5,316 nt of DNA, from the NCBI GenBank assembly GCA_030591745.1, contig JAUVAM010000329.1, positions 1-5,316 on the forward strand, in the 5' to 3' direction. This DNA is from Deltaproteobacteria bacterium. Its GTDB lineage: Bacteria; Myxococcota; B64-G9. The translations under genes were made by a program, and so were the position numbers. Each line of letters starts with the position of its first letter. The first letter of the stretch is position 1. Positions 1-5,316 of this stretch are shown one piece after another. The notes beneath the pieces were generated by a model. The model was given only the letters and a program-made list of their open reading frames with translations. It was not told the DNA's origin and made no database searches.

Positions 1-2
1 AA

Positions 3-332
3 GCCTACGACTCGCTTCTGGGTGCCGGCGGCACCGTGACTTCCATGGCCGCGGTGGACTTGGGCCTGGAAGAATACGACGCAAGCCGGGTGCAAGGCTT
101 GTCGCTGAGCCGCAGCCAGGTGGCAGCCCAAATGGAACGATTCCGCGCGGCCAACCTGCTCGAGCGAAAAGCAATCATCGGCCTGGACCCGGCCCGGGCA
201 GACGTCATCCTGGGCGGAGTCGCCGTCATATACGGCCTGATGCGACGCCTGGGTGCCGACAGCTTCACGGTCTCGGCCCGCGGCCTCCGCCACGGTCTTT
301 TGGCCGAACGCTTCGAGCCGGTAGCGGGATAG
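3..332 (+). CDS. Ppx/GppA-family phosphatase, C-terminal part (5' truncated by window edge)
   Basis: This is the C-terminal 109 residues of a Ppx/GppA phosphatase (sugar kinase/actin/Hsp70 fold), a family that hydrolyses inorganic polyphosphate or pppGpp in the cytoplasm. The open frame runs in from the window edge without a start; an internal GTG at 36 is not the start. Visible family features are the glycine-rich segment GAGGTVTSMAA (visible residues 7-17), the helical stretch ending ERKAIIGLDPARADVILGG, and the terminal signature TVSARGLRHGLL, normally vSdrGlRyGll. The stop comes about ten residues after that signature. The protein therefore lacks the extra C-terminal HD-like helical domain of long E. 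coli-type Ppx and GppA, and is a short-form member (about 300 residues in the family). Polyphosphatase and pppGpp phosphatase activity cannot be told apart from this fragment. The next gene begins 37 bases later on the same strand, so it may be the first visible member of the same transcript. Confidence 0.9.
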   Translation, partial: AYDSLLGAGGTVTSMAAVDLGLEEYDASRVQGLSLSRSQVAAQMERFRAANLLERKAIIGLDPARADVILGGVAVIYGLMRRLGADSFTVSARGLRHGLLAERFEPVAG

Positions 333-369
333 CTCCGGGTTCTTGCCGCCGTGGGCTTGGCCCGGTAAG

Positions 370-1317
370 ATGCCGTCCATGGCCCGACGCGAATCCATTC
401 AATTTCCTCAGGCTCTTAGACCCGGTGATGCGGTGCGTCTTGTCGCCCCGGCCAGCCCTTACGACAAAAAGCGCATGCGGGCGGGTATGAAGGTCTTGGA
501 GCAAATGGGTTATGTGCCCTTGCTGGACGAAGGGCGCATGTTGTCTTCCGGGGGTCGGCGTTACCTTGCGAATTCGGATGAGGCCCGGGCAGAACTTTTG
601 CTGGAAGCCTTGCGCGAAAAAGAAAGCCGGGCGGTTTGGGCCGTTCGTGGTGGCTACGGCTCGGCGCGCTTGTTGCCGATAGCGAAGCTCGCCCGGGTGA
701 AGGGCCAGCCCAAGTGGCTTGTCGGGTTTTCCGATATCACGGCTTTGCACTTGGCCCGTTGGCAAGCGGCCAAGATTGTTGGTTTGCACGGGCCTGTATT
801 GACCCAGCTTGCTGAGTTGCCGAAAACCCAGCTGCGCTGGCTTGCGGATATTTTGGCGGGCGAGGTGGAGGGACAAGAGCTGCCTCTCGGCGCCGGCCGT
901 TGTGTCTTGCCAGGCAAGATTCGAGGACGGCTTGTTGGCGGCAATTTATCCATGTTGGCCTCGCTTGTGGGCACGCCGTACCAGCCGAATTTCCGTGGGG
1001 GTATCCTCATGCTGGAAGACGTGGGCGAGCCGACTTATCGGCTGGACCGGGCATGGACTCAGTTGCTGCAAGCCGGGGTTTTCAGGGGGCTCAAAGGATT
1101 GGTCTTGGGTCAGTGGGTTCGCTGTTTGCCCGCCGGGCGATCGCGACATGGGGTCCGGGCCCTGATGGAGAGTCTGGCCGTCGAACTCGGCCTGCCATGT
1201 GTGAGCGGCGCGGCTTTTGGGCACGCCGGAAAGAACGTGGCCTGGCCTGTGGGTGTTTCGGCCGAGTTGAACGCAAAGGCGAGAACGCTTCGTCTGCTGG
1301 AGGACGCGACGCGATGA
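370..1317 (+). CDS. ldcA: LD-carboxypeptidase, peptidase family S66 (LdcA type)
   Basis: LdcA is a cytoplasmic serine peptidase that cleaves the L,D bond releasing the terminal D-Ala from murein tetrapeptide, giving the tripeptide used in recycling. From the ATG at 370 it has 315 residues, usual for the family. Residues 16-30 carry the N-terminal signature LRPGDAVRLVAPASP. The nucleophile elbow is RGGYGSARLLP with Ser98, and the other expected triad members are Glu216 (in LMLEDVGEPTYRLDR) and His285 (in GAAFGHAGKNVAWPVG). No signal peptide is visible, which fits a cytosolic recycling enzyme. The start is uncertain. An in-frame TTG lies at 343, and ATGs lie at 370 and 379; none has a clear ribosome binding site, and homology only needs the protein to begin before residue 16. 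The MccF-type immunity proteins of S66 share the fold, but the neighbouring mpl favours LdcA. Confidence 0.92.
   Translation: MPSMARRESIQFPQALRPGDAVRLVAPASPYDKKRMRAGMKVLEQMGYVPLLDEGRMLSSGGRRYLANSDEARAELLLEALREKESRAVWAVRGGYGSARLLPIAKLARVKGQPKWLVGFSDITALHLARWQAAKIVGLHGPVLTQLAELPKTQLRWLADILAGEVEGQELPLGAGRCVLPGKIRGRLVGGNLSMLASLVGTPYQPNFRGGILMLEDVGEPTYRLDRAWTQLLQAGVFRGLKGLVLGQWVRCLPAGRSRHGVRALMESLAVELGLPCVSGAAFGHAGKNVAWPVGVSAELNAKARTLRLLEDATR
1299..1303 (+). promoter_or_regulatory. Ribosome binding site for the serine hydrolase
   Basis: A GGAGG core lies inside the 3' end of ldcA, 10 bases before the ATG at 1314. It supports this start over the long upstream extension of the same frame, which would lie inside the ldcA coding sequence. 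The spacing is slightly long but workable. Confidence 0.5.
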
Positions 1318-2429
1318 AGCGCGTAGCGTTTTTGGACCTTGTTCAGGCCATGGACGAGGCCGTGGCCGCCGGGGTTTTTCCCGGGGCCGTGCTTTGGGTG
1401 CAGGAGGCCGGGCAGTGCGTGCATGCTTCGGCCCATGGCAAGTTGCGCACGGACAAGCCCGGGCCGGATGTTACCCTCGATACTTGTTTCGATCTGGCTT
1501 CCTTGACCAAGGTGCTGTCCACCTCGGCCTTGATGATGGACGTCTTGTCCCGGGGACGCATTGCTCTGGATGCGCCGGTGCAGCGTTTTTTGCCGGGCTT
1601 CGTCGATGAGCGAGTGACCCTGAGCCATTTGTTGGAGCATCGCTCCGGGCTGATTGCCTGGAGGCCCTTTTTCGAGGAAGTCGCGGCCGCGGCCGGCGGT
1701 AATATGCTGGCGACAGCCAGGGGTCGCGACATGATCAGGGACATGGTCTTGGCGGAAAGGCCCGTGAGGGATCCGGGCTCGGCGGTTGAATATTCGGATC
1801 TGGGCTTCATCCTCCTGGACTGGATCTTAGAAAAAGTCACGGGCCAAAGCTGTGATCGATTGTTTGATTCTCGCATTCGCATGCGCTTGAACATCCCCGA
1901 TCTCTTCTTCATTGATCTAAAAAGTCCGAGTGAGGCTCGACGCCGACGTGGCAAGCGGGTCTTTGCCGCGACCGAATGTTGCCCATGGCGAGAACGAACC
2001 CTCGTGGGCGAAGTGCATGACGACAACACTTACGCCATGGGCGGGGTCAGCGGACATGCCGGTCTTTTTGGCACAGCCGAAGGCGTGTCGGCCTTGGCCC
2101 AGAGCTGGCTGGAGGCCTGGCAAGGGAGAGGCACGGCCTGGCCGCCCGAGCTGCTGCGTCTGTTTTGGAAGCCCTCCTTGCAACAGGGCTCGACTCGGAC
2201 TCTTGGGTTTGACAGGCCCGCCCTCAAGGACTCGCAGGCGGGCTCGAAGATGGGCCCAAAGACCGTGGGGCATCTGGGCTTCACGGGCACTTCTTTGTGG
2301 ATCGATCCGGAAGCCGAGCGCATGATCATCCTCCTGAGCAATCGGGTGCACCCCAGTCGGGAGAACGAAAAAATAAAAACCTTCAGGCCGGGTTTACACG
2401 ACTTGGTGATTGAGACATGCACAAAATGA
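1314..2429 (+). CDS. Cytosolic-looking serine hydrolase, beta-lactamase/AmpC (penicillin-binding) fold
   Basis: This 371-residue protein belongs to the class C beta-lactamase-related serine hydrolases (peptidase S12-like fold), which include DD-peptidases, esterases and AmpC. The SxxK motif is S63-L-T-K66 in FDLASLTKVLS; the second motif is Y160-S-D in VEYSDLGFILLDW; the third is H320-L-G in GHLGFTGTSLWIDPE, where K-T-G or H-T-G would be usual. A block at about residues 220-254, including ATECCPWRERTLVGEVHDDN and GHAGLFGTA, is typical of a widespread but poorly characterised subgroup. An arginine-rich run, RRRRGKR, lies just before it (209-215). I see no signal peptide or membrane segment, so the enzyme should be cytoplasmic. 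The ATG overlaps the ldcA stop as ATGA and follows a GGAGG. Placed between ldcA and mpl, it may trim murein peptides, for example removing D-Ala from pentapeptides. That is inference; an esterase activity is equally possible from sequence alone. Confidence 0.87.
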   Translation: MKRVAFLDLVQAMDEAVAAGVFPGAVLWVQEAGQCVHASAHGKLRTDKPGPDVTLDTCFDLASLTKVLSTSALMMDVLSRGRIALDAPVQRFLPGFVDERVTLSHLLEHRSGLIAWRPFFEEVAAAAGGNMLATARGRDMIRDMVLAERPVRDPGSAVEYSDLGFILLDWILEKVTGQSCDRLFDSRIRMRLNIPDLFFIDLKSPSEARRRRGKRVFAATECCPWRERTLVGEVHDDNTYAMGGVSGHAGLFGTAEGVSALAQSWLEAWQGRGTAWPPELLRLFWKPSLQQGSTRTLGFDRPALKDSQAGSKMGPKTVGHLGFTGTSLWIDPEAERMIILLSNRVHPSRENEKIKTFRPGLHDLVIETCTK

Positions 2430-3811
2430 AAATACACATGGTGGCCATCTGCGGTACGGGCATGGGTTCATTGGCAGGCATATTGAAATCGGCGGGGCAT
2501 GAAGTGCGGGGCTCGGATAAGGCGTTCTATCCCCCCATGTCCGATGCCCTGAAGCGGTGGGGAATTCCCACGGTGGAGGGCTTTGATCCGGCACATATCG
2601 CCTCGGACACGGACTTGGTCATCGTAGGCAACGCATGTCGAAAGGACAACCCGGAGGCGGTGGAAGCCGAAGCGCGAGGCCTGAAGGTCATGAGTTTTCC
2701 GCAGACCTTGAGCGAATTGTTCATCCAGGGCAAGCGTTCCATCATGGTGGCCGGCACCCATGGCAAGACCACGACCGCAAGTCTCATTGCGTACATGCTG
2801 ATCGAGGCGGGGAGGGACCCCTCCTTTTTGGTGGGCGGCGTGAGTCTGAACTTCGACAAGAGTTTTCGCCTGGGTACGGGCGAGGACTTCGTTGTGGAGG
2901 GTGATGAGTACGATTCGGCCTATTTCGACAAGCGCCCCAAGTTCGTCCACTACCGTCCCGAGGTGGTGGTGTTGACCAGTTTGGAGTTCGATCACGCAGA
3001 CATTTATGACGACATGGAGGCTTACCGAGCAGCCTTCGAGGGCCTGGTCGACATGATCCCGGAGACCGGTTTGCTCATTGCCTGCGCGGACGACGCCGAG
3101 GTGATGCGGGTGGCCGAGCGCGCCCGCTGTCCGGTGCTGCGCTACGGCCTGGGCCCCAAGGCCGACCGGTGCGTCACGGGGCTCAAGGCGGAGAGCGACG
3201 GCATGCGCTTTGCCTTTGAGGGGGAAGACATTTGGGTGCCCTTGTCGGGCCGCCACAATGTATCCAATGCACTGGCCTGTATGTTGGTGGGGGAGTTTTT
3301 GGGTTTGGCGCCGGCGGGATTCGAGGCGCTCCTAAAGAATTTCAAGGGCGTGGCCCGACGCATGCAAGTCCGTGGAGAGGTGGGCGGGGTGACGGTGGTG
3401 GACGATTTTGCCCATCACCCGACCGAGGTAGCCGAGACGGTTCGGGCGGCTCGGGAGCGATTCGTTGGACGCAAATTGGTGGCTGTTTTCGAGCCTCGCA
3501 CCAACACCAGTCGCCGCGCTTTTTTTCAGGATCGCTATCCGGAAAGCTTCGAAGGGGCGGATCGTGTGATCATCGTGCCGCCCTTCGGTGTGGAGCAAAT
3601 TCCTGAGGCCGAGCGTTTCGACTCGCAAAGCCTGGTTGCGGATTTGCGTGGTCGCGGACTGGATGCCATGCTCATGGCTGATGCGGATCAGGTGGTGGCG
3701 GAACTTACGCCCGAACTACCCGCCGGGGCCGTGATCCTGGTCATGTCCAACGGCGCTTTTGGCGACATTCACCACAAGCTATTGAATGCGCTTTCGGCGC
3801 GGGATTCCTGA
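2417..3811 (+). CDS. mpl: UDP-N-acetylmuramate:L-alanyl-gamma-D-glutamyl-meso-diaminopimelate ligase
   Basis: Mpl is a cytoplasmic ATP-dependent Mur ligase that joins recycled murein tripeptide to UDP-MurNAc, bypassing MurC, MurD and MurE. The protein has 464 residues, close to the E. coli enzyme. In order it shows an N-terminal nucleotide-fold glycine motif ICGTGMGSLAG (11-21), the ATP P-loop AGTHGKTTT (112-120), GDEYDSAYFDKR (162-173), the Mpl-typical LEFDHADIYDD (189-199), SGRHNVSNA (277-285), the ARRMQVRG segment (313-320), VDDFAHHPTEV (328-338) and the C-terminal MSNGAFGDIHHKLL (453-466 by family alignment; residues 443-456 of this protein). EFDHADI, FEPRTNTSRR and the SNGAFG ending distinguish it from MurC. 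The start is either ATG 2417, overlapping the upstream gene by 13 bases, or ATG 2426, an ATGA overlap that leaves MKIHMVAICG and resembles the usual Mpl N-terminus. I give the longer form. Confidence 0.95.
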   Translation: MHKMKIHMVAICGTGMGSLAGILKSAGHEVRGSDKAFYPPMSDALKRWGIPTVEGFDPAHIASDTDLVIVGNACRKDNPEAVEAEARGLKVMSFPQTLSELFIQGKRSIMVAGTHGKTTTASLIAYMLIEAGRDPSFLVGGVSLNFDKSFRLGTGEDFVVEGDEYDSAYFDKRPKFVHYRPEVVVLTSLEFDHADIYDDMEAYRAAFEGLVDMIPETGLLIACADDAEVMRVAERARCPVLRYGLGPKADRCVTGLKAESDGMRFAFEGEDIWVPLSGRHNVSNALACMLVGEFLGLAPAGFEALLKNFKGVARRMQVRGEVGGVTVVDDFAHHPTEVAETVRAARERFVGRKLVAVFEPRTNTSRRAFFQDRYPESFEGADRVIIVPPFGVEQIPEAERFDSQSLVADLRGRGLDAMLMADADQVVAELTPELPAGAVILVMSNGAFGDIHHKLLNALSARDS

Positions 3812-4940
3812 GGTCGTTTTGAACACAGGCTTGATGATTATCCTTTGGATTGCGGTGGTGCTGGCTTTCTTTCGGGCCTTGACCGCTCTTTGGACCCGGA
3901 TCTTCGGTCTGAATCGAACGGGCGACGAAATTCATCGCGTGTCGACCGAGGACGGTTGGATCTTGGCCCTGCACCGCTATCGACCCAAGCTTCGCAAGTA
4001 CAAAAACCCGGTGCTTCTTGTACACGGCGTGGGTGCCAATCGATACAATTTCGATCTGGACGATGAGATCTCTTTGGCTCGCTCCATGGCGGGGCGAGGT
4101 TTTGATACCTGGTGCCTTGAACTACGAGGCGCGGGTATGTCCGACCGACCCAACCTCTTTGCAGGCCGCCACTGGGGTTTTGGATTCGACGAACATCTTC
4201 GTTTTGATCTGCCCGCGGCCATGCAGCACTTGGCTACGCAGACCCAGGGGGCGAGCCCCTTGGTGATGGGGCACAGCATGGGCGGCATGCTGGCGCTGGT
4301 GCATGCCGGACAGCGAGCCGAAAAGGAGGGCCCCAAGGCCCTGGTGCTCGTTGCTTCTCCGTTCAAACTGGACGAGCTCAAGTTGGCCCGGCGCTTGTCT
4401 TGGTTGTTGCGTTTCTTTTGTTTTTTGCCGGCCATTTACTTCAGGGCGCTGGGCCGATTTTTCGCGCCCTTTGCAGGCTTGTGGCTGGGGCCCTTCACGC
4501 GCATCTTCATTCAGTCCGGCTCGGGCATGTCCGCGGCCCGTACCCGACGGGCCGTGGTCAATTTGTCTGAAAACACCTCGTCGGGGCTCATGCGTCAATT
4601 CTTAGGTTGGGCCCATGGCGAGGCCTTCAGCTCTCGAGACGGGCAGGACGACTACCGGGCGGCCATCGATCAAGTGCGTTGCCCCGTGTTGATTTTGGGC
4701 GGACAGAAGGACCCCATCGCCCCGCCGGATTCGGTGGCGCCGGTTTATCAATGGCTACAAAACGACGACAAGCAGCTCAGGCTCTTGGGCGATGACGCCG
4801 GCGACGACGTGGACTTCGCCCACGGGGACATTCTTTTGGGAGACGCGGCCGTGGACATGGTCCACAAAGAAATGATGACCTGGTTCGAAGCGCGAGCCGA
4901 GCCTTGGTCCGCTTCAAATCGAGGCGGCGAGGGAGCATGA
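3786..4940 (+). CDS. Alpha/beta hydrolase with N-terminal membrane anchor
   Basis: This is a serine hydrolase of the alpha/beta hydrolase fold, 384 residues from ATG 3786. Residues about 13-30 form a hydrophobic segment (GLMIILWIAVVLAFF) preceded by RFRR, which suggests an uncleaved signal anchor. Fold features follow: STEDGWILALHRYRP (53-67), the HG oxyanion strand end VLLVHGVG (76-83), the nucleophile elbow G-H-S164-M-G-G, the acid Asp309 in GGQKDPIAPP, and the catalytic His346 in VDFAHGDILLG. Residues about 203-240 are a hydrophobic, aromatic and arginine-containing cap that may touch lipid. The substrate is unknown; a lipase, lysophospholipase or other acyl-ester hydrolase is the best guess. 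The start is unsettled. ATG 3786 overlaps mpl by 26 bases and lacks a clear ribosome site; TTG 3819 follows GAGGT just after the mpl stop; ATG 3834 would cut into the anchor. The gene is tightly linked to mpl and the following amidohydrolase. Confidence 0.87.
   Translation: MRFRRGIPEVVLNTGLMIILWIAVVLAFFRALTALWTRIFGLNRTGDEIHRVSTEDGWILALHRYRPKLRKYKNPVLLVHGVGANRYNFDLDDEISLARSMAGRGFDTWCLELRGAGMSDRPNLFAGRHWGFGFDEHLRFDLPAAMQHLATQTQGASPLVMGHSMGGMLALVHAGQRAEKEGPKALVLVASPFKLDELKLARRLSWLLRFFCFLPAIYFRALGRFFAPFAGLWLGPFTRIFIQSGSGMSAARTRRAVVNLSENTSSGLMRQFLGWAHGEAFSSRDGQDDYRAAIDQVRCPVLILGGQKDPIAPPDSVAPVYQWLQNDDKQLRLLGDDAGDDVDFAHGDILLGDAAVDMVHKEMMTWFEARAEPWSASNRGGEGA
3810..3814 (+). promoter_or_regulatory. 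Possible ribosome binding site pointing to the TTG 3819 start
   Basis: GAGGT overlaps the mpl stop codon and lies 4 bases before an in-frame TTG at 3819. It is the best Shine-Dalgarno-like match near this gene start. If used, the alpha/beta hydrolase begins at residue 12 of the longer form and would lose the RFRR stretch before its hydrophobic anchor. The short spacing weakens the case. Confidence 0.35.
4929..4935 (+). promoter_or_regulatory. Ribosome binding site for the M20 amidohydrolase
   Basis: GAGGGAG lies in the 3' end of the alpha/beta hydrolase gene. Counted from its GAGG part (4929-4932), ATG 4937 is 4 bases away and ATG 4943 is 10. Counted from GGGAG (4931-4935), ATG 4943 is 7 bases away. 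Spacing therefore slightly favours 4943, while the ATGA overlap favours 4937. Confidence 0.45.
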
Positions 4941-5316
4941 GCATGCTGAGCAGGAACGAGTTGGTGGCGATCCGTCGAGACTTTCATCAGCATCCGGAAC
5001 TGGCCGGCGAGGAAACGCGAAGCCAGAAGGTTCTTTTGGAATGGCTTGAGCGCCTGGGCATTGAAGCCAAGCCCTTGGGGGGTACGGGGGTTGTTGGACT
5101 CATCCGCGGGGCGGCCGCTGGGCCCTGTATCATGCTTCGAGCCGACATGGATGGCCTGCCCGTCACGGATGAAAAGGACGTGGAATACCGCTCCCAAAAA
5201 GCAGGCTGCATGCATGCCTGCGGACACGATGCGCACATGGCCATTCTCCTGGGCGCGGCCTCGGCCCTGGTGGAGGAGCCGCCGGCCGCGGGTTCGGTCA
5301 AGTTGGTTTTCCAGCC
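4937..5316 (+). CDS. M20D-type amidohydrolase, N-terminal part (3' truncated by window edge)
   Basis: The frame opened by ATG 4937 stays open to the window end, giving 126 residues and two bases of the next codon. It matches the N-terminal catalytic domain of M20D metallo-amidohydrolases, a family with N-acyl-amino-acid, hippurate, indole-acetyl-amino-acid and N-acetyl-diaminopimelate deacylases. Visible features are the start helix RRDFHQHPELAGEE (13-26), the strand IMLRADMDGLPV (65-76), and the metal site MHACGHDAHMAILLGAA (92-108), where Cys95 and His97 are expected metal ligands. The remaining ligands and the dimerisation domain lie beyond the window. No signal peptide is seen, so it should be cytoplasmic. 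The start overlaps the preceding stop as ATGA; ATG 4943 is a close alternative with better ribosome-site spacing. The substrate cannot be assigned. Its place downstream of mpl makes a murein-peptide or diaminopimelate amide conceivable, but this is inference. Confidence 0.9.
   Translation, partial: MSMLSRNELVAIRRDFHQHPELAGEETRSQKVLLEWLERLGIEAKPLGGTGVVGLIRGAAAGPCIMLRADMDGLPVTDEKDVEYRSQKAGCMHACGHDAHMAILLGAASALVEEPPAAGSVKLVFQ

Noticed and set aside
335..365. Inverted repeat CCGGG / CCCGG in the gap between the phosphatase gene and ldcA, considered as a terminator
   Set aside because: The stem is only 5 bases with a 21-base loop and no following T-run. It is not distinguishable from chance in GC-rich DNA.
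333..369. Promoter for ldcA in the only real intergenic gap
   Set aside because: The gap is 37 bases and shows no convincing -10 or -35 pair. A promoter inside the phosphatase gene or further upstream cannot be excluded.
265..876. Minus-strand open frame (203 codons) spanning the Ppx/GppA-ldcA gap
   Set aside because: It is mostly antisense to ldcA, with no domain-like pattern. The long open stretch is explained by GC-rich codon bias.
900..1313. A 138-codon upstream extension of the serine hydrolase frame into ldcA
   Set aside because: It lies wholly within the coding sequence of ldcA, whose S66 motifs are unmistakable. The extension shows no family resemblance, and GGAGG plus ATG at 1314 gives a better start.
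1343..2029. Minus-strand open frame (228 codons) opposite the serine hydrolase
   Set aside because: It is antisense to a gene with intact SxxK and YSD motifs, and its Arg/Ser-rich translation has low complexity. No independent start context or homology is evident.
2468..3256. Long minus-strand open frame (262 codons) opposite mpl
   Set aside because: It is antisense to the highly conserved Mpl sequence. Its translation is rich in His, Arg and Gly with no recognisable motif, as expected from the shadow of a GC-rich gene.
2417..3811. Reading the Mur ligase as MurC instead of Mpl
   Set aside because: EFDHADIYDD, GDEYDSAYFDKR and the SNGAFGDIHHKLL ending are Mpl-specific. The adjacent LD-carboxypeptidase also fits recycling rather than de novo synthesis.

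Overview
The window is a compact, GC-rich (roughly 60% by eye), fully co-directional bacterial gene cluster on the + strand. It holds the 3' end of one gene, four complete genes and the 5' end of a sixth. I see no RNA gene, mobile element, CRISPR array, repeat family or convincing terminator. The presence of Mpl and the character of the proteins point to a Gram-negative bacterium with meso-diaminopimelate peptidoglycan. My guess is a deltaproteobacterial-grade lineage (Desulfobacterota, Myxococcota or Bdellovibrionota type), but this rests on general resemblance only and is not secure. TTG is a strikingly common leucine codon for DNA this rich in GC.

Layout: (1) 3-332, the C-terminal 109 residues of a short-form Ppx/GppA phosphatase. 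(2) After a 37-base gap, 370-1317, a peptidase family S66 LD-carboxypeptidase (LdcA type). (3) Joined by an ATGA overlap, 1314-2429, a cytosolic-looking serine hydrolase of the beta-lactamase/AmpC fold. (4) Overlapping it, 2417-3811, Mpl, the murein tripeptide ligase. (5) Overlapping or directly following, 3786-4940, an alpha/beta hydrolase with an N-terminal hydrophobic anchor. (6) Joined by another ATGA overlap, 4937 to the window end, the N-terminal part of an M20D-type metal-dependent amidohydrolase.

Genes 2 to 4 make a coherent story. LdcA removes the terminal D-Ala from murein tetrapeptide in the cytoplasm, and Mpl ligates the resulting tripeptide to UDP-MurNAc, so the window carries two core steps of peptidoglycan recycling. 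The penicillin-binding-type serine hydrolase encoded between them has no signal peptide, so it is a natural candidate for a further cytoplasmic peptide-trimming step. That role is inference. The alpha/beta hydrolase and M20 amidohydrolase look co-transcribed, but their substrates cannot be read from the sequence. Individually these are known families; the interest lies in their tight coupling and in the unassigned hydrolases.
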